From Planctomycetaceae bacterium (lineage in GTDB: Bacteria > Planctomycetota > Phycisphaerae > UBA1845 > UTPLA1), in NCBI GenBank assembly GCA_011525745.1, contig WYBU01000015.1, forward strand, positions 1-64,000: 64,000 bases of DNA, read 5' to 3'. This document shows, one piece after another, positions 17,050-25,785 of this stretch. Numbering within the stretch: position 1 is the first letter of the stretch; each line of letters begins with the position of its first letter. The position numbers and the translations under genes are program-made. Below the pieces are notes generated by a model. The model was not told the origin of the DNA, searched no databases, and was given only the letters and a program-made list of their open reading frames with translations.

Positions 17050-18003
17050 ATGGCAAAGGTGTCTGTCGTTATACCCTTCAGGAATTCTGAGGCCTACATT
17101 GTAGGCTGTGTGCGCTCAGTACTCGCTCAAACGCTAAGTGAGTTGGAGGTCATTTGCGTCGACAACGGATCGACGGATGGATCGCGGACGTGCGTCGAGC
17201 GGTTCGGCGCGCTCGATAGGCGCGTTCGCCTTATTAGTTGCGTCCAACCGGGGGCTGGTCATGCGCGAAACGCGGGGATGGCAGTCGCTGAAGGCGACTT
17301 CTTTGCCTTCATTGATGCGGATGACTATCTTCTGGAGCGGTCGTCACTTGAGCGGCTCCATCGCCATGCCGTAGAAAGTGATTCCGAGCTCTCGCGCGGA
17401 AATGTCTATATTGCACAGGACAGAGTAGAGCCGATTGTACCGCTCATGACATTGGGAGTGGAGGTCTGTTGGCGCACCGACGTCGTGACAAGCTACGATC
17501 AGGAGCCGCTGCTTTGGCTACCGGTTCAGCATCAGGCCTATCTTATTCGCCGGAGGTTCGTCGAGGATAATCGGCTCACATACCCGGGGCTACTTCGTGG
17601 CCAGGACGCACCCTTCTTGCTCAGCGCGCTGCTTAAGGCAAACAGCATTCACTGCTCTAACGAGGCGTACTACGTTTATAGGAAGGGACATCGCAACCAT
17701 GTCGTGCTTAAAGGGACGCATTTCCTTGCCGACTTCGTAACTTCTGTCCTCGAAGTCCGCGAGCTGCTCTTACAGGGCGGTCGAGTACGCCAATGGCACC
17801 TGGTGCTGGCCAGAACGTGCGGGTATCTACGCCGGGTATGCCCACCATGCTATCTGCTCTCGGAGGCATCACTGGTTACTGTGCTCCGCACGATGGTCGA
17901 GAACTGTAGCTCCCTAGGCAGGTTAAGTTACTCTCCCTATTGCATTGACGAAGAGCTTGAGAACGTTCGCGCAATGGCTGATCTCATTGGCCGTGCGGTG
18001 TAA
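17050..18003 (+). CDS. Family 2 glycosyltransferase
   Basis: A 317-residue GT2 enzyme with the standard N-terminal VSVVIPFRNSEAYI, VDNGSTDGS, GHARNAGMAVAEGDFFAFIDADDYL (the DxD metal/nucleotide site is near residue 92) and a later LRGQDAPFLL equivalent to the catalytic ED region, here with QD. No membrane segment at the C-terminus, so it is likely cytoplasmic. Probably transfers a sugar during surface-glycan assembly along with the neighbours. Confidence 0.88.
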   Translation: MAKVSVVIPFRNSEAYIVGCVRSVLAQTLSELEVICVDNGSTDGSRTCVERFGALDRRVRLISCVQPGAGHARNAGMAVAEGDFFAFIDADDYLLERSSLERLHRHAVESDSELSRGNVYIAQDRVEPIVPLMTLGVEVCWRTDVVTSYDQEPLLWLPVQHQAYLIRRRFVEDNRLTYPGLLRGQDAPFLLSALLKANSIHCSNEAYYVYRKGHRNHVVLKGTHFLADFVTSVLEVRELLLQGGRVRQWHLVLARTCGYLRRVCPPCYLLSEASLVTVLRTMVENCSSLGRLSYSPYCIDEELENVRAMADLIGRAV

Positions 18004-18156
18004 TGGTTGCTGCACTGGAGCGAAGAATCACCGCCCGTCGACATCGGCAGAACGCGTCACCGCCGGCAGGACGACCAGCGTTGTGCGATGCGTGCTTGGT
18101 GCGTGCGCTAGCGGGCGCAAAAAGCAGGCATTGAGGTGATCTTAGGAGGTGCGGGT

Positions 18157-19125
18157 GTGAAGGAAATGCTAAGGATCAGACACCAGACCAAGGAACGAAG
18201 TGAGATCACCTTGGTTGACTGGACTTTGGGAAATGCGTGTAACTACGCATGCAGTTACTGTTGTGCGAGCCAGCATGATGGCTCCGTGCCATGGATGAGC
18301 GTAGCGACTGTGTGTCGCTTTGCAGACCGCGTGACAGCTCACTATTCGCGTCTCCACAAGAGTTGTTATTTCCAGTTTACCGGCGGTGAGCCGACGTTGT
18401 ACCCAAGTCTGCTACGAGTGTTCGAGCACTTACAGTCGCGAGAATGCATGATCGGCCTAATCTCGAATGGATCTCAAAGTCTGGAGTGGTGGGAGATTGC
18501 CCGTAAGTATTTGAGCGGGGTTACGCTGTCTTTTCACGTCCAGTTCGCCCGCTTCCCGCATTTCTTCGACGTGGCTCAGATGATGAGTCGGTCAGTTGCG
18601 ACGCATGTAAATGTAATGATGCTGCCCAAGCGCTTCCATGAATGTCTAAAGAACGCCTGCGCATTGGCAGGCGGCATTCCGGATATCAGCATATCACTGT
18701 CGCCACTGGAGGAGCGTCTTGGGGTGCCGAGGGATGGGCTGAATGCCTTCTATCCCTATTCCAAAAATCAGCTCGAGACCCTTCGCGCGCCGAAGCTCCC
18801 AGTTAGGCAGACGAGGCCCGCGACGACACCGAGGGGCCGGATGCTCGTCTATTTCGTTGATGGAACCACAGAGCTGATTGGGGCGGACGAGCTGAAGCTT
18901 CGCAAAGCGAATCAGTGGTCAGGATGGATCTGTAACGCTGGTCTAGAGGTCCTGAAAGTGGACAAGGGCGGGAATGTGTATCGGGGTGTGTGCAGAGAGG
19001 GCGGCAGTCTAGGAACGGTATGGGATGAAGACATTCAGTTGCCGTTGACACCGATCACGTGCAGGAAGAAGAGCTGTAATTGCAGTGCGGATATCATGGT
19101 TGCACGCGACAAGCCGCGGACGTGA
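18157..19125 (+). CDS. Radical SAM enzyme with C-terminal Cys cluster
   Basis: GTG 18157 has AGGAGGT six bases upstream. Cys 28, 32 and 35 (CNYACSYC) form the CxxxCxxC motif for the 4Fe-4S cluster that cleaves S-adenosylmethionine. QFTGGEPTLYP is the GGE motif. The C-terminus has Cys residues in WICNAGLEVL, YRGVCREG and CRKKSCNC, consistent with a SPASM-like auxiliary cluster. SPASM proteins modify peptides, sugars or cofactors. The substrate is unknown; the setting favours a glycan or an attached peptide. Confidence 0.82.
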   Translation: MKEMLRIRHQTKERSEITLVDWTLGNACNYACSYCCASQHDGSVPWMSVATVCRFADRVTAHYSRLHKSCYFQFTGGEPTLYPSLLRVFEHLQSRECMIGLISNGSQSLEWWEIARKYLSGVTLSFHVQFARFPHFFDVAQMMSRSVATHVNVMMLPKRFHECLKNACALAGGIPDISISLSPLEERLGVPRDGLNAFYPYSKNQLETLRAPKLPVRQTRPATTPRGRMLVYFVDGTTELIGADELKLRKANQWSGWICNAGLEVLKVDKGGNVYRGVCREGGSLGTVWDEDIQLPLTPITCRKKSCNCSADIMVARDKPRT

Positions 19126-19137
19126 GTGAGGCACTGG

Positions 19138-19158
19138 CCCCCCCGGCGCGTTGGGGGG
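19138..19158. terminator. GC hairpin between convergent genes
   Basis: CCCCCC at 19138-19143 pairs with GGGGGG at 19153-19158 around a short loop, 12 bp after the radical SAM stop and before the end of the convergent minus-strand gene. No T-tract. It may terminate from both sides. Confidence 0.45.
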
Positions 19159-19205
19159 ACCAAGAGCTGGCCCAGGTTACTTGCTCCGGGCTGAGTGGCG
19201 CGGCG

Positions 19206-19718
19206 TCAACGCAGGAGGGCGAGGCGACCAGTCACGATCAAGGACTGAACATAGCGTGCCTCAGCAGTCCAGTTGTGATTCTGGGAGTGCCGGTGGCTTT
19301 TGTCCCAGTAGTGCCCGCTCGTGGCGAAGTCGAAATTGGTTATTGCGACTTCCCCACCCCATTTCAGCGCCAGGAAGATCCCGACTAAGCCGCACGAAGC
19401 GTGACATTTGTCCCCGAGGCTCGCCTCGACGATGATAGCCTCAAGCAGATCCAGCGGAACAATGTTACGTTTGTCGATGTCTGGGTCGAGCGCCAATCGT
19501 ACATATCGATGCGGAGCGGATATTACCCAGGACCTTGCGCCTGGCCATGGGCGCCTGACACCCTGCGTGTGCACGTGGTCGGTGACTTTGGTGCCCAGAT
19601 CCGTGTCATACCCCTCCAGCCGAAAGTGATTGAACCTGACCACTCTTGCCGCAGCATCGATTCGTTCGCCGAGCCTCTTGCCTATAGCTGATGTGCCGTT
19701 TCCCACAAGTACAATCAC
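19206..19718 (-). CDS. Sialyltransferase-like (GT29-type) protein
   Basis: A 170-residue protein with an L-motif-like start: IVLVGNGTSAIGKRLGERI then VVRFNHFRLEGYDTDLGTK, and an S-motif-like CGLVGIFLALKWGGEVAITNFDF. This pattern belongs to the GT29-like bacterial proteins related to animal sialyltransferases, which are shorter than the eukaryotic enzymes. It is the last gene of a long minus-strand run, 9 bp after the DUF6625-like gene. The donor is unknown; sialic or other nonulosonic acids are possible, but no CMP-sugar synthetase is in view. Confidence 0.6.
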   Translation of the reverse strand: MIVLVGNGTSAIGKRLGERIDAAARVVRFNHFRLEGYDTDLGTKVTDHVHTQGVRRPWPGARSWVISAPHRYVRLALDPDIDKRNIVPLDLLEAIIVEASLGDKCHASCGLVGIFLALKWGGEVAITNFDFATSGHYWDKSHRHSQNHNWTAEARYVQSLIVTGRLALLR

Positions 19719-19727
19719 GATTGACCA

Positions 19728-20825
19728 CTAGCCTCGATCGGTGTCTGTCACGGGGTGGTCACTGCGTTTGTCCACTACCTCATATTGGCGTACGTGGAGC
19801 GGGTGCATGCCCTGAAAGTCGATGCGGACGCCGCACCTATCGATGTCTTTTGCTTCGATGTGCAGGATTGGGGATCCACTCCAAGGCGCGTCCCCATAAC
19901 GGCGAGAGAGCGCCTTCGGCTTCACGTAGTTCATGAAGTGGAGGTAGAGGAACTCGCGTTCCCCATCCAATGCATTCGTAACCCGTCCTTCTCTCCAGAA
20001 CCAGACCTCCGGATGGCGACGACTGCCATCGTGCCAGCGGAAGGGCGTCAGGGGGGTTGAAAACTGCTCCTTGAAGTAGTTGTTGGCCTGGAGCGACGGG
20101 TCGATGTCGATTTCACCGGGTAACGGTTTCCCACGGGCAGCAACATAAGCACGCGCCTTAGCCAGGTCTACGTCGGGCTCGCCGTGGAACTCCGCAAGCA
20201 AGGGCGTCCCGATGCCAAGTTGATCTGGTCGCCTGAAAACCCAGCGAAAGATATCCTCATCAAACCTATAGCGCATCTTAGAGGCAAAGAAATCGCGCCA
20301 GCATCGTACGCGCTCGAACGCCCGACGTAGTGCGGGGGTGTTCTTCATGAGGAGGAGATGGCCGGACGTGCACCACTCGTGGGTGCTGATGACGTCGTGC
20401 GAGAGTACGTCATCGCCGTAGAAGCGCCGAATATCGCCGTACACCACATCAAGGTCGCCATAGCCGAAATAGTCGAAGCCGCGAATCTCATCCTCGAACA
20501 CGAGTCCGCAGGCAGTTCGAATTTCACATATCTTATAAGGATCAATACCGTCGAGCGACAGATGCAGGATAGCGCCGACGTGCCGTGTGTACTCGTCGAA
20601 ACTCATGGGAAAGAACTCGACGTTCGGCGGGTGATCGGCAGGGATGGGGCAATCAGTGTGCATGTGCCAATGAATGGTCGGATTCCATCTGCAGCTGGCA
20701 AGGAACACTGGAAACCACTCGGGCCATGCACCGAAGTAGTCGATAATGATGACGATCGACTTGAGCGGATCGTCAGCGGCCTGAGAAACAGTTTTGTTCA
20801 CCAAGGAGTGGGGTGTGTCAAACAT
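19728..20825 (-). CDS. DUF6625-like glycosyltransferase-type protein
   Basis: A 365-residue protein with the family-like start IIIDYFGAWPEWFPVFLASCRWNP, then IHWHMHTDCP, and a DxD-like GYGDLDVVYGD around residue 124. The C-terminal half has FRWHDG and FLYLHFMNY. I place it with DUF6625 proteins, which look like GT-A glycosyltransferases of surface-glycan loci. The gap to the carbamoyltransferase is 12 bp and to the sialyltransferase-like gene 9 bp, so they are almost certainly co-transcribed. Confidence 0.65.
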   Translation of the reverse strand: MFDTPHSLVNKTVSQAADDPLKSIVIIIDYFGAWPEWFPVFLASCRWNPTIHWHMHTDCPIPADHPPNVEFFPMSFDEYTRHVGAILHLSLDGIDPYKICEIRTACGLVFEDEIRGFDYFGYGDLDVVYGDIRRFYGDDVLSHDVISTHEWCTSGHLLLMKNTPALRRAFERVRCWRDFFASKMRYRFDEDIFRWVFRRPDQLGIGTPLLAEFHGEPDVDLAKARAYVAARGKPLPGEIDIDPSLQANNYFKEQFSTPLTPFRWHDGSRRHPEVWFWREGRVTNALDGEREFLYLHFMNYVKPKALSRRYGDAPWSGSPILHIEAKDIDRCGVRIDFQGMHPLHVRQYEVVDKRSDHPVTDTDRG

Positions 20826-20837
20826 CGTAAATGACTC

Positions 20838-22838
20838 TCATCGCACCTTCAGTTCGATCATTTTAGCCCCGCGAAGCCGAGCCAGCGCTCGGACCAAGCG
20901 AATTCGGCTCCATCCGGAACCGAGGATATCGAGAAGCTGCCAACCGGTCCGGGCATGGTCACAACTCGCAAAGGCTTCCACCGGGTCGCCGGTCAGCTTG
21001 ACGGTCTGCCAACCGGATCCGACGGGGATTTCGACAGCTAGGCTGGCATGACCATCGCCGGAGAGACGGAAGACAGTTCCTCCGTTCACTCGTGGAGCCG
21101 GCACCAAGTCGAGAACGTGGTGAAAACTTGGATCCTTTCTGACGAGCACATCCTCAATGACGAGAAGGTCGATCCCGCTGAAGAGCATGCACCATAGCGC
21201 GTCCGAGGGCGTCTCGACAATCGGCTCTCCCGCCATGTTGAAAGAAGTGTTGAGAAGGATCGGGATGCCTGTCCTTTCAAAGAAGAGTTTGAGAAGCCGG
21301 CGCAGTGGCGGGTTGGTCTCGTGGTCGAGAGACTGGACCCGCCCTGTGCCGTCGACGTGAACGACGGCGGGAACCCGTGCCTGGGCCGACTCTCGGAACT
21401 TGAACACCCGCAGCATGAACGGACTGTCAGGTTCGGCCGCGGCCTCGAACCAGTTCGGGACCTCCTCGCGGAGAATGACGGGGGCGAACGGGCGAAAGGA
21501 TTCGCGGTGCTTCACGCGATTGTTCAATCGGCCCTTCATCTCGGCGTTTCGCGGGTCGGCCAGGATGCTGCGTTGTCCGAGCGCCCGCGGCCCCAGTTCC
21601 GAACGCCCTTGAAACCACCCGAGCACCTTCTGGTCGATCAGACTCTCCGCCGCAGTATCCAGCGGATCTTGACAGTCAACCGCTTGGACGCACGGGGTCT
21701 CAGCGATGGCCCGAAGGATTTCCGATCTCTCGTAGGACCGTCCCATCGCATCCCTCGTCAAAGGCCGGCTGCGCAGCTTGGGCACAATCTTCCAGAGCCC
21801 GTGGTAAGCGGCACCAACCGCGAGCCCACTATCCTCGGCAGCCGGGAAAATGAAGTGACGGTTAAAGCAGCCCTGAGAAATGACCTTCTCGTTGGCGACG
21901 CTATTGAGAGCGACGCCTCCCGTGTAGCAGAGATTAGCCGTCCCCCCTAGAACCCGGCATCGCGCGACCAAGCGCGCAAGTCCGAGTTCGAGGGCCGCCT
22001 GCACGCCGTATGCGAGGTTCTCGAATGCGACCTTGTTGGCGGGCCAACTCTCGCGGCAGTCGTGGAAGCGTTTGCAGATCTCGCCCCGGAAGGTGATCTG
22101 CCCGTCCGCACCAACGTCAACGAAGTCGGTGGGAGCATACTCGGCGCGTCCATACGGTGCCAGGCCCATGACCTTCCCGGCCTCAAGATCATCCCCAAAG
22201 ACGAGCTTCGCCACGGAAGAGAACATCGCGCCGAAGCTCCCGAATGTTCGTAGGGGGCCGTTACCGAACAGCCAGCCGCCGATGTGCTTCTCGATCAGTG
22301 TCATCTTCGCACCCTCGGCGCGGTAAATGCCCACGATTTCGCCGATGTCGTTCGGGTCGATTCTCACTCCTGCCGTTTGTGGAAAGATCGCATGTCGAGC
22401 GGAAGACAGCTCGCTGGGAAATTCACTCTTCAGTGCCGCCTGCGATTCGCCCAACCCGTCGATCACCAGGACCGTGCTCTCCTCGAAACCGGATGTGGCG
22501 AACGCAGCGTGGGCGTGGGCTAGGTAGTGCGGCATGAAGATAACGCGCCCCGACAGCTCGGAGGTCAAACCGACCATTCGCGCTCTCTTCTCAGCTGACA
22601 GTACTTTCCCGTTGTGGGCGACGACGAAGAGTTCTATGTCCGCAACGTCGATCCCGGCGGTTCGCAGACAATAATCGAAGGCCAAGCTGTTGAGGATGCC
22701 GTAAGGGAGAAATGAGCGCTTGCGGCGATTGAGTCTCTCTTCCTGGATGGCGGCCACGATCTCGTGGCCGTGCACAAGGCAAACAGCCCCATTGTGAGAG
22801 AAGCTGAAACCGGCAATCCAGGGTCGTGAAGAGGGCAT
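20838..22838 (-). CDS. NodU/CmcH-family carbamoyltransferase
   Basis: A 666-residue O-carbamoyltransferase. The N-terminal Kae1/ASKHA-like domain starts WIAGFSFSHNGAVCLV and has HYLAHAHAAF (His 104, 108 and 110, metal/carbamoyl-adenylate site) and VLVIDGLGE. The C-terminal YrdC-like half shows GRSELGPRALGQRSILADPR, KHRESFRPFAPVIL and LLNTSFNMAGEPIVETP. It uses carbamoyl phosphate and ATP to carbamoylate hydroxyls, as in NodU (Nod factor) or antibiotic enzymes. Here the acceptor is probably a sugar made by the flanking glycosyltransferases. Higher GC than its immediate neighbours. Confidence 0.92.
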   Translation of the reverse strand: MPSSRPWIAGFSFSHNGAVCLVHGHEIVAAIQEERLNRRKRSFLPYGILNSLAFDYCLRTAGIDVADIELFVVAHNGKVLSAEKRARMVGLTSELSGRVIFMPHYLAHAHAAFATSGFEESTVLVIDGLGESQAALKSEFPSELSSARHAIFPQTAGVRIDPNDIGEIVGIYRAEGAKMTLIEKHIGGWLFGNGPLRTFGSFGAMFSSVAKLVFGDDLEAGKVMGLAPYGRAEYAPTDFVDVGADGQITFRGEICKRFHDCRESWPANKVAFENLAYGVQAALELGLARLVARCRVLGGTANLCYTGGVALNSVANEKVISQGCFNRHFIFPAAEDSGLAVGAAYHGLWKIVPKLRSRPLTRDAMGRSYERSEILRAIAETPCVQAVDCQDPLDTAAESLIDQKVLGWFQGRSELGPRALGQRSILADPRNAEMKGRLNNRVKHRESFRPFAPVILREEVPNWFEAAAEPDSPFMLRVFKFRESAQARVPAVVHVDGTGRVQSLDHETNPPLRRLLKLFFERTGIPILLNTSFNMAGEPIVETPSDALWCMLFSGIDLLVIEDVLVRKDPSFHHVLDLVPAPRVNGGTVFRLSGDGHASLAVEIPVGSGWQTVKLTGDPVEAFASCDHARTGWQLLDILGSGWSRIRLVRALARLRGAKMIELKVR

Positions 22839-22877
22839 ATGGCGGTCACAGCATTAATCGACACACAGTCTATAGGG

Positions 22878-23426
22878 TTATGATACCGCCCTAGGGTCGG
22901 CTGTACGTTCCCCACAGTCGTGCAGCTCGGCTATGCGCGCCATGAAGGCCACCTCGTCCTTATCGCTCGTAATGTCCCACATCACAACATGCGGGTACTT
23001 CTCTCGAAGGTATGGCAAACACCTATTGAGCTTGCACTCAAACTTCCACATATATGTCACTAGCTTCCACGGAACCCGTTCCGGGCAGCTCACAGGCCGA
23101 TCGGACACATCGGTCCGTGCGTACATACTCCTTTTGAAAACACGCCACAAACATAGATATTTGGATCGCTTGAAATACAGCGCCGCATCTGCCCTTGCGA
23201 ACCGGAGCTCAAGAGACTCGAGGCAGTTGCCGTCAACAATCCACCGATCCTGATGGACAATCTGGCGTTGCACCGCCAGAAACTCAGAAGCCGCACGTGT
23301 ATTCCAGTTGGCAGTAAAATAATAGCAATCGAGATGAAATAGAGGAATGTTGAGTCGCTGACTAAGCGATTTAGCGAACGTGGACTTGCCACTCCCGGGC
23401 CGGCCAAATATGATAATACGTGTCAT
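22878..23426 (-). CDS. P-loop NTPase, small kinase-like (FlaR/topology-modulation type)
   Basis: A 182-residue protein with a clean P-loop GRPGSGKST at residues 8-16, then IPLFHLDCYYF and WIVDGNCLESL. This set is typical of the small adenylate-kinase-like proteins annotated as topology modulation protein or FlaR. It may phosphorylate a small substrate. The gene is 39 bp from the carbamoyltransferase and in the same direction. Its low GC suggests recent acquisition. Confidence 0.7.
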   Translation of the reverse strand: MTRIIIFGRPGSGKSTFAKSLSQRLNIPLFHLDCYYFTANWNTRAASEFLAVQRQIVHQDRWIVDGNCLESLELRFARADAALYFKRSKYLCLWRVFKRSMYARTDVSDRPVSCPERVPWKLVTYMWKFECKLNRCLPYLREKYPHVVMWDITSDKDEVAFMARIAELHDCGERTADPRAVS

Positions 23427-23554
23427 GCTATCACTGTCCTTGGTCCCAGGCAGCCACTGTATGCCTGTATGCCCGCACCTGGCGCCTATGCAAGTGCTCG
23501 GTCAGCGTTCACGAAAGACATAACTATGCGGTATCATTGTTACCATTTCCTTGG

Positions 23555-24634
23555 TCACCGGCCATATTCCAAGGCAGTGTTTATCTCTTGCAGGTGAAGC
23601 TTCTCGAGGTCTTCCCAGTTCGCATTGCACTTGTGCCTGGACTGCCCCAGGCATCTAAGCAGCCTGTGAAACGCAAACGTAGCCCAGTAGCACCCGAGGT
23701 TGTCGGCAGCTTGCGGGAGTCGTGCCAGATAAGATGAAAGAAACGCAGAAGTTGCCAACCCGGCAAGTTCCATGGAGTGCCTAGCCCCAGTATGAAAGGC
23801 GAAGAGCCGCAGCGTGAGAATAAATTCTGCGAGGTCCTTGGCCGGGTCAGATGGACGACACCGGTCCAGATCAATGACGCTCGTCGTATTAGCTCCTAAG
23901 AACACGTGGTCGTGGTTGTATCGTCCATGCGTAAGAACATAATCGCGGTCGCTCCTCAGGGTCGCTACGCGCTGGCCCAGTATCTTGATCAGGTCGCGAA
24001 TCATGTTTGCCTTGTCGGGGCGTCTCGCCACTACCTTGATCACGTGGTCCTCGGCCCAGTGGTGTCTGAGCGCATCTGAACCGAGTTCGGGCGATCCAAT
24101 GCGCAGCGTGGCGAGATGCAAAGCAGCAAGCCATTCAGCAGCCTCTTGGAACCGCGAAATCATGTCAACGGAACAATCGCCGTCGAAAGAAGCGCTGAGC
24201 GGAGTACCCTTTACACCCAGCATCAACAACAATGCGTGATCGGGGAAGTACGCCAGCGGCTCAGGCACCCTATAGCGCCCCGCGTCGTTGAAGCCATACT
24301 CCCAGAGCGCTTCATTGACCCTGAAGGAGCGACAACCGAGATCGTCGTGAAACAGCTTGCCAAATACCACAACATCCCGGTCAAATACGTACCGAATGGT
24401 GAGGCGCCCCGTACCGGTGTTCCGTACGATCTTCGCTTCGCAATCGGATGCGGTTCCGCTCAATCGAGACCCCAGAAGCGGGCAGAGTCGCGACTTGATG
24501 AATTCGACACTCGTAAGGGTTTGAGCTCTCAGCGTGAGCGCCCGTTTTAACCCTGAGGCTCCATGCTCAAAACTGATGCTTCGCGCAATCGGTGCCTGTA
24601 TGGACGGCAAGTGTTCTTGAAGGGCTGCGGTCAT
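23555..24634 (-). CDS. Aminoglycoside-phosphotransferase-fold protein, altered catalytic loop
   Basis: A 359-residue protein of the APH/choline-kinase fold. The catalytic loop reads LTHGRYNHDHVFL at residues 235-246; families of this fold usually have HGD, so the catalytic Asp position is Arg 238. The metal-binding Asp is kept as VIDLD (Asp 255), followed by DPAKDLAEF. It may be a pseudokinase, or use another residue such as Asp 242. The start is 20 bp after the SPASM radical SAM gene, suggesting one transcript. Aminoglycoside resistance is unlikely; a small-molecule or glycan substrate is more plausible. Confidence 0.7.
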   Translation of the reverse strand: MTAALQEHLPSIQAPIARSISFEHGASGLKRALTLRAQTLTSVEFIKSRLCPLLGSRLSGTASDCEAKIVRNTGTGRLTIRYVFDRDVVVFGKLFHDDLGCRSFRVNEALWEYGFNDAGRYRVPEPLAYFPDHALLLMLGVKGTPLSASFDGDCSVDMISRFQEAAEWLAALHLATLRIGSPELGSDALRHHWAEDHVIKVVARRPDKANMIRDLIKILGQRVATLRSDRDYVLTHGRYNHDHVFLGANTTSVIDLDRCRPSDPAKDLAEFILTLRLFAFHTGARHSMELAGLATSAFLSSYLARLPQAADNLGCYWATFAFHRLLRCLGQSRHKCNANWEDLEKLHLQEINTALEYGR

Positions 24635-24654
24635 CGCGTTCCAACCTTATTCGT

Positions 24655-25785
24655 TTAGCCAGGATGTAGCCCTTCAGATACGCCCTTAGTGAGGACAACA
24701 TGTGTTTCCCCGAGAACGAAATGTGGCTCCAAATCCGTATTCCTAAAACTGTAGCACGATTCGCATTTTGGAAACTGACCACGGCACGACGGATAGTCCG
24801 AGGTATGCACCGCTCGCAAGTGTTGCCAAGCGGGTGAGTTCCATATCTGGACAAAAGACTGCTTGTTAAGGTCGCCCAACAACAAATCGTCAAAATGCGG
24901 TCCAATCAGGTGGTCGCAATATCCGACACGCCCGTCATAGGTAACGCAAGCGTAACCCCACGGGTGGAAACACGGCGCATTCCGAGGTGCCACACCCAAA
25001 GATCCGAGTGCTGTCAAACCGATAACTCGGACTTCAAGCTGGCCTGCGCGGTCAACGAGTCTGCCAACGGCCTCGTCCACCTGTGTAACATGCCCGCGAA
25101 GAGATAACGGTGAATTGTGAGATACTGATACTGCAGAGAGCCGTATTTCCGATATGCCACAGTCAGACGCGAGTTCGGCGAGACGGAAGAGATCCGTGCA
25201 TGCAGGGCGTTGGAGCGTGGCCTGTATGCAGAGTCGCTCCGTACTACGCCAACGCTCATAATAGTTGTCGGCAAGTTGTTTAAGGTTGCTGCGGATCAGA
25301 CGCGCGTTAGCCCCCCTACGCAATTGCTGTAAGGTCTGGTCGTTGGCGGAATCGATTGAGACAGCCACGTAGGCGCGAGCGTGGCATAGCTCCTTCAACG
25401 CATCTGGACAGCGAAACGACAGATTCGAGACCACGCGAATTGCGCTAGCAAGAGTTGCTGCACGATGTAAGATCCTAGGGAAGTCATTGAGGATTAGGCT
25501 CTCACCCCAACCGCGTAGATCTATAAGTTCGGCCGTGGGGAAGAGTTGCTCCTCCACCTTACGGAGGATCTCAGATGGCATCGATGTGCCGGCAACGGAT
25601 ACCTTGGAAGATCGACACATTGGACACGCGAGGTTACAGCCGCGTGTAAGTTCGACAAGCACGTAGCGTGGAAGACTTGTCAGCACACGAGCACCTGTCC
25701 GGTACTCTTTAAGATTCAGGATTGCGTTCTCGAGTACGCGCGTTGAGAGTGACGCTCTGCATGTTGAGGACATCGTTTCGTTCAT
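24655..25785 (-). CDS. Radical SAM/SPASM domain protein
   Basis: A 376-residue enzyme with Cys 50, 54 and 57 (CNLACPMC) for the radical SAM cluster, IDLRGWGESLIL in the GGE-like region and a SPASM-type C-terminus (CFHPWGYACVTYDGRVGYC, later FPKCESCYSF). SPASM enzymes install thioethers or C-C links in peptides, or act on sugars. The ATG overlaps the stop of the upstream AAA ATPase as TAATG with GGAGGA before it, so it is translationally coupled to the ubiquitin-like operon although its composition is lower in GC. Confidence 0.85.
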   Translation of the reverse strand: MNETMSSTCRASLSTRVLENAILNLKEYRTGARVLTSLPRYVLVELTRGCNLACPMCRSSKVSVAGTSMPSEILRKVEEQLFPTAELIDLRGWGESLILNDFPRILHRAATLASAIRVVSNLSFRCPDALKELCHARAYVAVSIDSANDQTLQQLRRGANARLIRSNLKQLADNYYERWRSTERLCIQATLQRPACTDLFRLAELASDCGISEIRLSAVSVSHNSPLSLRGHVTQVDEAVGRLVDRAGQLEVRVIGLTALGSLGVAPRNAPCFHPWGYACVTYDGRVGYCDHLIGPHFDDLLLGDLNKQSFVQIWNSPAWQHLRAVHTSDYPSCRGQFPKCESCYSFRNTDLEPHFVLGETHVVLTKGVSEGLHPG

